From contig CANTUZ010000021.1 in NCBI GenBank assembly GCA_947846985.1, positions 1,976,711 through 2,040,710 on the forward strand: DNA of 64,000 bases, read 5' to 3'. Source of the stretch: Fratercula arctica. Lineage: Eukaryota; Chordata; Aves; Charadriiformes; Alcidae. Position 1 is the first letter of the stretch; every line of letters starts with the position of its first letter. Both the position numbers and the translations under genes were made by a program. Below are positions 13,366 to 25,085 of this stretch, in pieces. The notes beneath the pieces were generated by a model that was not told the origin of the DNA, made no database searches, and worked only from the letters and a program-made list of their open reading frames with translations.

Positions 13366-14239
13366 TTGTGATGTGGTGTGGCACAGTTACACACTGGAGG
13401 GAAGGGATGCCATCCAGAGGGACCTTGACAGGCTTGAGAGTTGGGCCTGTGCGAACCTCATGAAGTTCAACCAGGCCAAGTGCAAGGTCCTGCACGTGGG
13501 TCATGGCAATCCGAGGCACAAATACAGGTTGGGTGGAGAATGGCTGGAGAGCAGCCCTGAGGAGAAGGACTTGGGGATGTGGGTGGACAAGAAGCTCAAC
13601 ATGAGCCAGCAACGTGCGCTGGCAGCCCAGAAACCCCCCGCAGCCTGGGCTGCATCCCCAGCAGCGTGGGCAGCAGGGCCAGGGGGGGATTCTGCCCCTC
13701 TGCTCCGCTCGGGGGAGACCCCCCTGCAGCGCTGCCTCCAGCTCTGGGGCACCAACAGCAGAAGGACACGGAGCTGTTGGAGCGGGGCCAGAGGAGGCCC
13801 CGGAGATGCTGGGAGGGCTGGAGCCCCTCTGCTGTGGGGACAGGCTGAGAGAGCTGGGGGGGTTCAGCCTGGAGAAGAGAAGGCTCCGGGGAGACCTTAT
13901 AGCGGCCTTCCAGTACCTGAAGGGGGCCTACAGGAAAGCTGGGGAGGGACTCTGGATCAGGTTGTGTAATGATAGGACACGGGGTAACGGTTTCACACTG
14001 AAAGAGGGGAGATATAGATTGGATATCAGGAAGAAATTTTTCCCTCGGAGGGTGGTGAGCCCCTGGCCCAGGTTGCCCAGAGAAGCTGTGGCTGCCCCAT
14101 CCCTGGAGGGGTTCAAGGCCGGGTTGGACGGGGCTTGGAGCAACCTGGGCTGGTGGGAGGTGTCCCTGCCCATGGCGGGGGGTTGGAACTAGATGATCTT
14201 TAAGGTCCCTTCCAACCCAAACCATTCTGTGATTCTGTA
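13366..14239 (+). mobile_element. CR1 LINE fragment, about 0.9 kb, plus orientation
   Basis: This is one of the longest CR1 copies here. It starts in the C-terminal part of the CR1 ORF2 reverse transcriptase (frame with [15 protein letters not shown] and [12 protein letters not shown]). It continues through [11 protein letters not shown], the RTRGNGFTL region and LPREAVAAPSLEGFKAGLDG, and ends in the short 3' UTR with ATTCTGTGATTCTGT. The translation is continuous only by chance: around 13632-13642 it leaves the normal ORF2 frame through a one-base deletion that the copy at 52618-53400 also carries. The 5' end is truncated. The two copies are nearly identical in their middle parts, which suggests a fairly recent burst. 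Confidence 0.93.
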
Positions 14240-15715
14240 TAGGAGCAAACTGGGCTCCCTCTGCTTCTCAGCTGTATGGGACTTAGCAGCTGCAGTTTGG
14301 TCTTCACTGCACTAATGATCCACAGAACAGGCAGGGTATCGAGTGATTTCATGCTATTTCGAGGACCGGTTCCTATCTTGGCATGAAGTGTTGGGGGTCG
14401 CACGCTTGCAGTCAGCTGGACATGCTAAAATACAAATGAGGGATGGATCGGCTCAGCCGTGCTGTTGGATGCTGGGGCAGCGTTACCGAGGGTCTTGGCT
14501 CTGTTCTGGCGTGCTAGAGCACAAATGTGCTTTGTGGAGCATCAAACGCACTGTTGAAGTGATGGGTGCTCAGGGAACTCCCCAAGCTCTGCCAGAGCTA
14601 TGTGGGTCGTGTCCCTCGTGAACGGGAGATACCCTACACAGGGACTCCGAAGGAGAACAAGGAGGGGTTACTCTGACAGAGGTTGGGACAAGAGAGTCTG
14701 CTGCTTTTGAGGGGTTTGGAACCCAAAATTGCTATTTCCTCTTTGAATTTTGAATGTACGGAGAAGAGCAGCCCCTCACATCTGCCATACTGCTTGCTAC
14801 GTATGGGGTTTTTCAGCCACATATCAGGATTATCAGTAAAGCTGTCAAGAAAACCTTTGACATCAGCTTCATAAAGCGAATATCGTGTTGGAAATTGCCT
14901 CAGGTAATTAATTAATTCTTCTGTAAATAGAAGGCTTGATACGCGTCAGTGGTGCTGTGGGATGTTTCTCAAGAGGGAAATAACCTCTCCAGCAGGGCCC
15001 GTAGCGAGCGGTGAAGCACTCTTCGTGTGCAGGAGCCTCATTATCCTTCCAGTTGAATTCTACAAGGAAACAAAAATGCAATCTTCGTTTTGGCGGATCA
15101 CATTAGAGGGAAAGTACAGCTGCTGACGGATCCCTCGGGGAGGCGGGTGCCAGCGGGGGAGCGCTGGGGCCGAGGCGCCTGTCTCTGGTTACCACATGGG
15201 AGCAGCGGGACCTGCCTGGCCCGGCTGAGCGTTGACGTGTCTCACCACACGTGGGGGCTTTGGCCAAGGTGTGAGAGCCACGTACGGTCACATCAGCGCC
15301 GCGGGCAGTCCCAGAGAGCCTCTTTGGTGCGGTGTGGGAAGGAGAAGTCCAGAACATGGTGTGTTTTCTGCCTCTGGTGCTCTCCAGGCAGCAGTAAGAC
15401 TCGTTCGTGGTGGAGCTGGCCTCCCGTCCGGCGAGTCGGGAGGATATCATTTGTATTGCGTATTTTCAGTGCACGGCCAGAATAGATATACCCCAAACTA
15501 TTTTCAAAGCAATCTTTTAAAATCAGATTTAAAATTGTTTCTCGATACACTGGTAAACAAGAGTGTTTTTTCAGTGATGTTTTAATTGGATTTGCTGGTG
15601 CAGAAAAGTCACTTCCTTTAAAATAAAACTAATATATTTATGGATTTCAGCAGTATAGAAGGAGTACAGAGGGAAAAAAAACTTGCTAAAACTGTTCTTC
15701 TCCACTGACTCCTAG
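14240..15715. other. MYO1D intron, 3' end with splice acceptor
   Basis: This intronic segment leads into the first visible exon. It ends in a pyrimidine-containing tract and CTCCTAG, with AG at 15714-15715. I recognise no transposon or gene. Several short open frames between 15090 and 15585 overlap on both strands in GC-rich sequence and are not supported by any similarity I recognise. Confidence 0.7.
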
Positions 15716-15939
15716 GTTTGGAGGGGCACTTTGGCTCGCCTTCGCTATAAGAGGACAAAAGCCGCCCTGACGATACTCAAGTATTACCGCCGCTACAAAG
15801 TGAAGGCTTACATCCATGAGGTTGCCCAGCGCTTTCACAACGTGAGGCTAATGAAGGATTATGGCAAGCACGTGCAGTGGCCCACCCCACCCAAAGTGCT
15901 GCGCCGGTTTGAAGAGGCACTCCAGACCATTTACCACAG
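15716..15939 (+). CDS. MYO1D: MYO1D exon: IQ motifs and start of tail
   Basis: This exon encodes 74 codons plus two bases of unconventional myosin-Id, a single-headed actin motor that links actin to membranes. It opens with [13 protein letters not shown], the second half of an IQ motif (the preceding residues lie on an upstream exon). A second IQ-like segment follows, [12 protein letters not shown]. These bind calmodulin light chains and form the lever arm. The part from [20 protein letters not shown] onward starts the TH1 tail. The acceptor is CTCCTAG before 15716 and the donor is AG|GTACAA at 15940, leaving phase 2. The downstream in-frame codons up to the stop at 15984 are intron. The match to remembered vertebrate MYO1D is close; MYO1G is the nearest alternative paralog. 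Confidence 0.94.
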
Positions 15940-17083
15940 GTACAAAGAAAACCTCCTGTCTTTTCCGTCTGACCTAGAGGAGTGAACAGCTACTACGCGT
16001 TCCGTAGAAGTTGGGAAAATGACTGAAGAACATTAACTGGGCGGCATAGATGAAAATGTCGGTGACTTTTGGTACCCTTGACCAGGCAAATAATTATTCT
16101 GTTTCAAAGATTTAGTCAGGGTGGACGTTGTATTTCCTTCCTTGGCCCTTTTCTAGTTGCTTTCAAAAGAAAAGAGCAGCTGCTGTTAGATGGGGGGGGA
16201 GAGAAAAGGAATCTTTTCCACTTCCTCAAGACTTCTTATAGTAACTCAGTACTTTTCTGCAATAGAATAAGCAATGTTCTGCTATTACCCATATCCTATG
16301 CGCAGAACAGGTATTTTATACCTTTATTACAACCTCCTAATGTCTAAAAACTAGTGATTTTTTTCCCTGGTAAGTTGTAGACAGAACAGTTATGCTTCCA
16401 ATTTGAAAAATGATGACTTCTGAAAGTCACTGAACAAGAGAAACGTTGGCTGGATGGAGCCTCTCGAGACCTCCGGTCCAGCCATCTGCTTGAAGGGGGA
16501 TTGCCACCAGCACTAGATCAAGTCAGCCTTGATTTTTTCCCCAGCTGTCTCTTGAAAGCCATCCACAACCTGAGTGGAGAGTCCTGCTTTCAGAATAAGC
16601 TCGATTATTATCATCACTACAAAATTTTAGTGGATAAAAGTGTTTTCATAGCGTTAATCCTAGAGAACTGGCGTTGCTGTTGAAGGCTGGAGTGTGGTGT
16701 GGAGTAATGGATGGGCTACCCTGCCCCGTTTTGTGTTACAGTTGGTTAGGTTTCAATTGTAGGGCCAAATTCAGCTATTAAAAGAGACCGGTGTTGTAAA
16801 TGAGACAAAAAATGGGCTTGCAAAAACTTCATTGCAAACAGATGCACCAGTAGTTGACTTCTGGGTGCGGGACGGGGAGCATTCCAGCCAAATTTGTCAG
16901 GAGTCAGAGATGACATGTGACTTCTAAATGATACTGAAGTTTCCAGCTTTAGGAATAAAATAGAAGGGCTTCTTTTCCCCCACGTTTATAGTTTAGGGGT
17001 GTCCTTGTTGTGCGGATCGGGCAGAAGTAGCGCTCGTAGTTTGTGGTACAGGCTGTGGGACTGATTCGGACGTTTTGCGGCAG
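15940..17083 (+). other. MYO1D intron, 1.1 kb
   Basis: This short intron has donor GTACAA and acceptor GCGGCAG. It contains an old, diverged CR1-like fragment near 16445-16590. Otherwise I see nothing. It belongs to a compact exon cluster, in contrast to the long introns on either side. Confidence 0.9.
16445..16590 (-). mobile_element. Diverged CR1-like fragment (tentative)
   Basis: The order of phrases (GAGACCTCCGGTCCAGCCAT, then GATCAAGTCAGCC, then CATCCACAACCTGAGTGG) resembles the minus-strand 3' region of old CR1 elements. There it would normally read as a gaattcatagaat-type tail, a TCCAACC phrase and a CCACAACCTC phrase. The tail itself is not recognisable. Divergence is high, so this is only a suggestion. 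Confidence 0.45.
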
Positions 17084-17228
17084 GTGGAGAGCAGGTGAAC
17101 TCATCCGCAGCGTCCCACCAGAAGTCCTACCTCAACTGAGGGCCAAGGTTGCCGCCATGGAAGTGCTGAAGGGTCACAGAGCTGATATTGGCCTGCAGAG
17201 AGCGTGGGAGGGGAATTACATCGCACTG
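17084..17228 (+). CDS. MYO1D: MYO1D exon: TH1 tail, first part
   Basis: This exon has one base completing the arginine codon begun in the previous exon, then 48 codons. The reading is WRAGELIRSVPPEVLPQLRA, then KVAAMEVLKGHRADIGLQRA and WEGNYIAL. This is the early TH1 (tail homology 1) domain of class I myosins, which binds anionic phospholipids at the plasma and endosomal membranes. The LKGHRADIGLQRAWEGNY block is highly characteristic of MYO1D. The acceptor is CGGCAG before 17084 and the donor is CTG|GTGAGT at 17229, ending in phase 0. The apparent open frame continues into the intron (VSTSEG) and should not be counted as coding. Confidence 0.95.
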
Positions 17229-17829
17229 GTGAGTACAAGTGAAGGGATCGATGCAACGCCTGGGGCTTAGGATGCTAAAAAGGGTAGAAATTTGAAAAAG
17301 CAACTGTTGGTTTCTTGAGGGGGAGAAGTACTTTCCCCTTTCTCCCCCAGAGAGAAATTTGCTCTGTAAATGGGTTTATGTAGTTTCAGCGTCTTTGACT
17401 TCTGCTGCACTAGGAGTGATTTTTCTGAATACTTAAACCAAGCTTGAGCATCACAAGCAGCATTAAAAGATAATGAGTAACACCATCAGCCGGCTCTTCA
17501 AATGGCCAAAGCTAGGAAAGAAGTCGATATAAACCTAAAATTCTAAATATAATGGGATGTTAAGAAATAACCTAAAATGAAAAGGAACAAAGAAATTCTC
17601 TCTGGGCAAGTTGCATCGCTTCCTTTTACTCCATCCTTCCTTCAAGCATTTTGTTTTGTTAAGGCTTTTTTTTTCAGAAAGCACATAAAACTCCAGCTGC
17701 TCTGCTGCTCTTGGAGGAGGCAGGGACTGGAGGAAGCCTTGGGACGAGGTGGTGCAGCTGCGGTCCCTCCTAACGCAGCCGCTCCTTCGGGAAGCGAGGA
17801 GAGTTACCTGCCTGTCTTTGCTCTTTCAG
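17229..17829 (+). other. MYO1D intron, 0.6 kb
   Basis: This is the shortest intron in the window. It has a consensus donor GTGAGT and an acceptor with a good pyrimidine tract ending CTCTTTCAG. No transposon is seen. Short open frames crossing it are overlaps with the following exon. Confidence 0.92.
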
Positions 17830-17934
17830 AAACCAGATAACCCACAGACCACGGGCTCTTTCATCCCCGTTGCCAATGAGCTGAAACGGAAGGACAAGTA
17901 CATGAACGTTCTCTTCTCCTGCCACGTCCGCAAG
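17830..17934 (+). CDS. MYO1D: MYO1D exon: TH1 tail, PH-like core start
   Basis: This exon is exactly 35 codons, phase 0 at both ends: KPDNPQTTGSFIPVANELKR followed by KDKYMNVLFSCHVRK. In class I myosins this leads into the PH-like fold embedded in TH1. The basic run KRKDK is the type of residue cluster that contacts acidic lipids. The acceptor is CTTTCAG and the donor is AAG|GTAACG. The sequence is nearly the same as I recall for mammalian MYO1D, with small changes such as D-N-P for D-T-P. Because it is symmetric (0-0) and a multiple of three, skipping it would keep the frame. Confidence 0.96.
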
Positions 17935-20900
17935 GTAACGGCACCCACGTGGGCTGGGTGGGGGAAATCCCTGCGTCCAGGTGAAATCTCGGGGAGCCAC
18001 GGGCGAGGAGGGAATCCTGGAGAGGCCTTAACAGGCGGCAGCTCAAAGCCCTGCTGTTTCAAGGAGCAGGGTCAGTGATTTTCTGACGGAGACGTAACTC
18101 TGAGTCTCTTGCACCAAAGGGTGCTTCGTGTGAGGGGCTTCTGCGGCCTCTTCATGTCGGAGCCATGGGTGGATTCACTTGATTCTCTGTAACTTGTTTG
18201 GATCAGACTTTTTTTTAAAGCAGAATGTGGGTTTTTGTTCAATGGGTTGGAAGGTTTAAAAAACTAATTAGAAAAATGTGCTTGCATAATTTTTATGGGT
18301 AGTTCATAATGATCTAAATGATGCTGGGTTTAAGTGTCTGTCAGGAGAGGATATTTGAAAGTTTCCGAAGCCAACAGACAAAACCAATTCCAATGGCAGG
18401 CCGATGTTCCAGTCTTTTTAAGAAGCTGTATATTCTTTTCATTTCTAAAAATGTGACATTACAGTTGGCCCCCACTTGCCAGAAGTGCAGCATGTGCGTG
18501 ATCATTGCTTATGATTCTGCAAATGTTGTATTTAACAGTAACGACAAAATTCATTTTGCAGCATAAAATCTCCCTTTATAACAAAACTTCTTTGCTAGTC
18601 GTAGTGAGTTACATTAGTTTTACAACAGTGATTTGTGTGTATAAAAATAGAAATCTCTTATTGCTTTCCAAAGAAAAATATTTCAGTGGAGTATTCCGTT
18701 GCTTTTAGGTTGTTGTCTTTAAGAGCGTGGTCGTTAGCTGGATGAGCAGTTTGAGTCAATGTTGGTGGATATTGTCAGGATTAAAGGAGGATCAAGCGAG
18801 TCTGAGTCCAAACCTCCTCCTCACAATCCTCCAGCAGTTTGGACGGAACCTCTGCTAGGGACAAGGAGACACAGGAGAATTTCACCCTGGTTTTTTTTCA
18901 CTCTGGGCTGAAAACAAAAGGATTCCCCTTCTAATTCATTTAATGATCTGTTTCTAAATTGGTGCTGCTTCTAGCTACGCTGGAATAACAGTAAAACTAC
19001 AATATTCTGTTCTTAAAGATGTGATTACAGGAATTGCTTTGAATGGGAATGGAATGGCGGTGGGGGGAATTACTCAGGGTGCGGGGGGTGTATGGTATTC
19101 GTATACCTGATGTGGGAGTTTAATTTTGCTGACTGCTATGCAACTTTTAAGCTTTAAAGCCTTTATGTTTCTCTCGCTTGCTCCTGATGCAGCTTGGAAG
19201 GACAATCTCCTGTGCGGGCACAGGGGGAAGCAGGTTTCTGAAGCGCAGCTCCGTACCTTGCCCTGGTCAGTGACTGAAAGCGCAGAGCTCCTGCCTTTCG
19301 GAGCAGTGCTTTCTTGTTTATGGTGTATGAAGAAATCCCGGAGCAGACGAACAGGCTTTCTGTACATCCCACTACTGTGTTTACGTGTTGGAAAAATCCA
19401 TTTTCTGCTGGGGTTTGTTACGCGGGTGTCCCAGCACTTCAATAATAAGAGCAATCTGGAGATGGAATAGGTGTTACCTGTCATAACGCAGATTTCTTCC
19501 TCAGCCTGGAAGGTTATTTTCATTGCTTCCAGAGGTGCAGAAAGCTTTAGCTTACTGTGGTGCTTAAAAAAAGTAGCTCAGCTGAAATCAGAAAATACTG
19601 CAGACACAGAGAGGTTACAGACTTGCAGTCTTTAAATTATCTTGTCACTTTTTTGATCTTTTCCAAGGTTAAATTGTTGGTCGCTTTCTTCTATCAGAGA
19701 GCTCAGGCTTAATCCCCCGCTTCCCTGCTTAGTTAGGGACGCCTTTGGGTGGCTTTTGAAGTCATCTCCAAGGGAAGCACACGTGTGAGTGTGGCAGGAC
19801 GGGATGTACACGCGGTGACAGCGGGGCTGAGGTGGGACAAGCTGAGCTGAAACGGGCACAACGCCGTGGGCAATGGGGCGGCTGGCACGGGGGAACGGCT
19901 CCTCATCCACAGCCTGGCGGTGCCCGAGGCTTTGAAGTCTCTTTTCTGGTGTTCATTCTTAAGGATCTGTGTTAGGCAGAAAAAATATAGCTAAATTTAG
20001 TGAAAATACAGCATCTCCTTTAGGAAAATGATGGCCTTAAAGAAGCAAATAGGAGCACCTCTCCTCTGACAAATGCGTAAAATCATTCCAGCGTTGCTGT
20101 TGAGGACAAGACTACGGCTTTGTAGGATCTTTAACAGTGTAAGGCTGGCGATTTCAGTGTATCTCCATGTTTAAACTCAAAAGCAGAGGACCCCTTTCAA
20201 ATCCACGCTCAGATGTAATATCTTTTTGAGTGAACCATTTCTCTTCCCTCTTTTATGGACAAGAAGTGTCCAGGCAAGCCTGAAGTGAACAAAGGAGAGA
20301 AGACAAACAGTCCTGAACTTTGAAAGCTAACGAGACAGAGATTTGACGTTTGAAGATTCACTATTTCCCTTCCCAACCAATGCACTTCTTTAGGTAATCT
20401 ATTATGCCTTAAATTTGAACATCGGCTTTGCAGACTAAGCAACTGTTGTAGAGCCTGTAAGCAACTCCGTGCTTTGACTACAAGAACACAGTCTTTACCC
20501 TGAAAATGGCATTAGCCTTCTCTTACTCTTCACATAAAACAATTTCTATCCTATCCTTTTTAAAACGAAGATGTTTCTCTTGTCAAAAACACAAGCTGTA
20601 GCATTCTGCCTCTTACCCAAGGAGTAAGGGCAGGCTGAGGATCAGCTTTCAGTGCTGTGGGGTAGGGGGAATTTCTTCTGGTTGCTACATTCTTCCCTTT
20701 TCTTTTAAAAAAAAACTAAAATAAAATCATCGTAGTATTTTTTTTCCTATTAGCCTTATCCTTCCCTAACTTCCCTATGTCGTACCAAATGTTATTTGCA
20801 CCGTGGCGCTTGCTGGGAGCTCGCGCAGGCTGGATCGATGGTGAGAGCGTTTGAAAGGGAGCGACTTTCGCTGCAGGGAGGTTTGTCGCATTTCTTAGGC

Positions 20901-22570
20901 TAAACCTAAGATTTGTGTTGTGGATTTTCACATTGGCTGTTGCTCTTCGTTTCTCAGCTGAAATCTGGAAAGCTTTAGCAGGGGACTGAAGAGTGAGTTA
21001 CAGAAATGAAAGTGTAATTAATTACCCGATCATTGCATTGCTTCCCTGCCATAATTCTCTTTAACAAAGCATCAGTCCACAGAATGAGGTTGCCCAAGTT
21101 CATTAGGGGTATATTTTTCGTGATTCAGCTTATTTGAGGATTCTTGAGCAAAAAATGTGCTTTTACTGCTGGTTCCTTAGGCAGGCAGAAGGGTGTCACT
21201 GGTAACGAGAGCGCGCTTTGGTGCCTTGAGGTGAATGTTTTATTTCTGGAGCAGCATCAGACTTTCTTTGCGGCTTTCGGTAAGGTACGGAGCCATCGCG
21301 CCTCGTGTGAAGCCGTTCTTGACTGTCAACAGCAGTGTTAGGTGTCTGCTCTTTAAATATGACAGATAATTGCAGTCTAATACACTTCTTTCCTTGCAAA
21401 GAAAAGAAATTAAAAAGATAAGTACTGGGCAACTTGGGTACAAGTTAAGCCTGGAGTTTAAAAACTTATTTTAAAATGTTTATGTATAGAACATACCTTC
21501 TGACCTGTCAGATATTTGCTAACCGTTAAATTCTTTGAGACAGATCTTTTTTAGCTGCTGATTGACATTGTTCTAGAGAAGTCAAGGAAGTAATACCAAC
21601 TCTCGCCAGCTGGGGAACTGCTCTTGAAGTATTGATAACTGCTGGTAAAGTTTTCTTTAGCTTGAGTGCGTGGGGTCTTCATTTCAACAGCTTGAGATGA
21701 ATAATAATGGGTGAATCTGTTTGGACCGAAGCTTTTATAGCTCTTTTTATAGAAGGTCTGTGAAGAGACTTTGAAGCCTCGCTGATGGGAGGTGCGTGTG
21801 CTTGCTCCCTCGCAGTACGTATAGGTAGAAGCGGGTCATTTCTGCCTATGGAAAAATACATCTTTTCTGAGCACTGTGGTGCTCTTCATTTTTCAAAGGA
21901 AATATTCAAGTTTTTTGCCTTGGGAAACCAAATGCATATTTCATGCATACCACCAGATTTTGTTGTATCACCTAGGAAACAACGGTTTCTCTGTGTTTTT
22001 TAGAATCAGGCTTTTCTTCCCACTTTCTCCCTTGTCGTTTGGGGCACCAAGCTCCCTTGAGAGGCCCAAAGCCCGGTGCCCTGGGGTGTCTACAGGCCCC
22101 TGGCAGTGACCTGAAAAGCTCATTTGGAGGTTTTTCTGCTGTAAGCTAGACTTTCATTTTTCCCCATGAGCTAGTCAAGAAGCTAAATTAAGGCCGATTT
22201 GCATTTGGATCAACAAAGATATAAATAAAAAAATGCCCAGAAGGTGCAGAGAACACAATGCTGGGGAGGGCTGTTCTCCAGGAGGGTAGAAGCTGGAGCT
22301 GAGAACATAAGGCTTGTCTCTACTCCTACAAAATCAAAGGAATGGTGGCATTTGCAACGGTGCTGGCATTTGTCTGGATCTCTCCTGTGCATGCTGCCCA
22401 ATGTGACAGTTTACTTCTAAAAGCACAGCATGTATTATTTACATAAATATGCCATAGGTGCATGAGACACCTGCAGCAAAGTGATTGCTTGGAAAGAGCT
22501 GAAAAGGACACGAGTTCCAGGGCAGCAAGAATTTGCTTCTCACATGAGATGAGCTGCTGGACTTCCCCTT

Positions 22571-23397
22571 CACAGAATCCCAGCCTGGCCGGGGCTGGAA
22601 GGGCCCTCTGGAGCTCATCCCATCCCACCCCCTGCCAGAGCAGGGGCACCCACAGCAGGTGGCACAGGAACGCGTCCAGGCGGGGTTGGAATGTCTCCAG
22701 AGACGGAGACTCCACCACCTCTCTGGGCAGCCTGGGCCAGGGCTCTGCCACCCTCACAGCAAAGAAGTTCCTCCTCCTGTTGAGATGGAACTTCCCATGG
22801 TCAAGTTTGTGCCCGTTACCCCTTGTCCTGTCGCCGGGCACCACTGAGAAGAGCCTGGCCCCATCCTCCTGACACCAGCCCTGTAGGTATTGATAAGCCT
22901 TGATGAGATCCCCCCTCAGTCCGCTCTTCTCCAGCTGAACAGCCCCAGGGCTCTCAGCCTTTCCTCAGCACAGAGATGCTCCAGGCCCTGAGCATCTTGG
23001 TAGCCCTTTGCTGTCCCCTCTCCAGCAGTTCCTCGTCCTTCTGGAACCGGGGAGCCCAGCACTGGCCCCAGTGCTCCAGCCGTGGCCTCCCCAGGGCAGA
23101 GCAGAGGGGGAGGATGAACCTCCCTCCACCTGCTGGCCACGCCCTTCTTGATGCCCCCCAGGATGCCATTGGCCTTCTTGGCCACCAGGGCCCATGGCTG
23201 GCTCATGGTCACCCTGTTGTCCCCCAGGACTCCCAGGTCTCTTCCCACAGAGCTGCTCTCCAGCAGGTCAGCCCCAACCTGTCCTGGTGCGGGGGGTTAT
23301 TCCTCCCTGGGTGCAGCACCCTGCGCTTGCCCTTGTTGAACCTCATGAGGTTCCTCTGGGCCCAACTCTCCAGCCTGTCCAGGTCATCTCTTTGGCT
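22571..23397 (-). mobile_element. CR1 LINE fragment, 0.8 kb, minus orientation
   Basis: The left edge starts with CACAGAATCCCAGCCTGGCC, the reverse complement of a CR1 3' end. Read on the minus strand it gives the ORF2 C-terminus, including KKANGILGGIKKG and RTRGNGHKLDHGKFHLN. It is 5'-truncated near the region that says AACCTCATGAGG. It differs from the 13366 and 52618 copies in the tail phrase and in keeping the AKKANGIL stretch, so it represents a different CR1 subfamily. Frameshifts break the ORF. Confidence 0.92.
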
Positions 23398-24020
23398 GCT
23401 CAGCTGAAGTTATTGTTCAGTGAGAACACTGAGAACATTGGGCAACCAGCAGAAAGAAGTGGAATTTAAAACATGCTTGTAGAACTACTCTGATATTATA
23501 TTGCCTTGCAAAAGCTGGGCATGTTTTCCGTCCCCGCAGACCTTCTGGGGTGGGGTGGCCCTGGTGGCACAGCAGGGTGAGGTCTGTGTCCTTGGTCACC
23601 GGGGGCTCTGTGCTGGAGGTGGGCACAGACAACAGGGAGGACGCTGAGATGGGAGCAACCAGTGGGATCATGATGGGGAACAGATGGTGGTATCAGACTC
23701 TTTAAAACAAATTAAAATAAATTAAAAAGACGTGTTTGGGAACCATGGCCACACAGCATCAGATCAGAGGTCTGAGTGGGGCAGGTCACAGCCCAGCAGC
23801 CTGGAGAAGCCTTTGCTTTGACTCCCAGGACCTGCAGCCTGATGTGCTTAAGCTGCATGGCCAAGCGATGGTTTGAGGAGCCCCTGCTACTCTGCTTGAA
23901 CCACTCAGCGAGTAGCACCAGACACTGCTAACCTACTTTCTCTGGGCCATTCAGTGTTTCATAGCGTTTATTTATTTTCTCCTATTCATCTGCTTCCTAA
24001 AAATAATCCCAGTTATTCAG

Positions 24021-24932
24021 CATAGAATCACAGAATCGTAGAATTGTTAGGGTTGGAAGGGACCTCAAAGATCATCTAGTTCCAACCCCCCTGCCCTGGG
24101 CAGGGACACCTCCCACTAGATCAGGTCGCTCAGAGCCCTGTCCAACCTGGCCTTGAACCCCTCCAGGGATGGGGCTTCCACCACCTCTCTGGGCAACCTG
24201 GGCCAGTGTCTCACCCCCTCATGGTGAAGAACTTCTTCCCAACATCCAGCCTGAACTGACCCATCTCTAGATTTAATCCATTCCCTCTAGTCCTACCATT
24301 ACCCGACATCCTAAAAAGTCCCTCCCAGCTTTCTTGTAGGCCCCCTTAAGATACTGGGAGGCCACTCTAAGGTCTCCTCGGAGCCTTCTTTTCTCCAGAC
24401 TGAACAACACCAACTGTCTCAGTCTGTCCCCATAGGAGAGGTGCTCCAGCCCTCGGATCATCCTCGTGGCCCTTCTCTGGACACGCTCCAGCACATCCAT
24501 ATCTCTCTTGCAGTAGGGGCTCCAGAATTGGACGCAGTGCTCCAGGTGGGGTCTCATGAGAGTGGAGTAGAGGGGGAGAATCGCCTCCCTCGCCCTGCTG
24601 GCCACGCTTCCCCTGATGCAGCCCAGGATACGATTGACTTTCTGGGCTGCTAGTGCCCACTGACGGCTCACGTTGAGCCTCTCGTCCACCAGCACCCCCA
24701 AGTCCTTTTCTTCAGGGCTGCTCTCAAGCCCGTCACTGCCCAGCCTATATCAGTGCTTGGGATTGCCCCGACCCAGATGGAGGACCTTGCACTTGGTCTT
24801 GTTGAACTTCATGAGGTTGGCATGGGCCACCTCTCCAGCCTGTCAAGGTCCCTCTGTTTGGCATCCCTTCCCTCCAGCGTGTCAGCCACCCCACACAGCT
24901 TGGTGTCGTCAGCAAACTTGCTGAGGGTGCAT
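24021..24932 (-). mobile_element. CR1 LINE fragment, 0.9 kb, minus orientation
   Basis: This copy begins with CATAGAATCACAGAATCGTA on the + strand (reverse-complemented tail). Going rightwards it reaches the ORF2 region with a phrase reading as LNVSRQWALAAQKVNRILGC on the minus strand, then the region encoding TKLCGV(A)DTLEG-type sequence near 24870-24925. It keeps the bases GTCAATCGTAT at the point where the 13366 and 52618 copies carry a shortened sequence, so it is a useful reference for the intact frame. It is 5'-truncated. Confidence 0.93.
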
Positions 24933-24939
24933 CTCTTCC

Positions 24940-25085
24940 TGTGAGGTTTTCCAGGCCCTCAGTCATTTTCTTTACCTTCTCTGAACCTTTGGAGTCTCCA
25001 CGTTCACCGCCCTGGTGCTTCACGCAATATTCCAAGCGAGACCATGGTGCCCAGGACATTAATCCCCACGCTCGTCTGTACCGCA
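24940..25085 (-). mobile_element. Older CR1/L3-like fragment (tentative)
   Basis: Immediately right of the CR1 copy ending near 24932 the sequence resembles much older CR1/L3-type elements in minus orientation. Phrases such as CCTCAGTCATTTTCTTTACC, CTTCTCTGAACCTTTGGAG and CAATATTCCAAGCGAGACCA occur in the order expected for that family. If correct, a younger CR1 lies next to or inside an older one. The tail is not recognisable and divergence is high. Confidence 0.45.

Noticed and set aside
13244..13969. 241-codon open frame, the longest in the window
   Set aside because: It lies almost entirely in a 5'-truncated CR1 copy and leaves the normal ORF2 frame midway, so it is transposon debris and not a gene.
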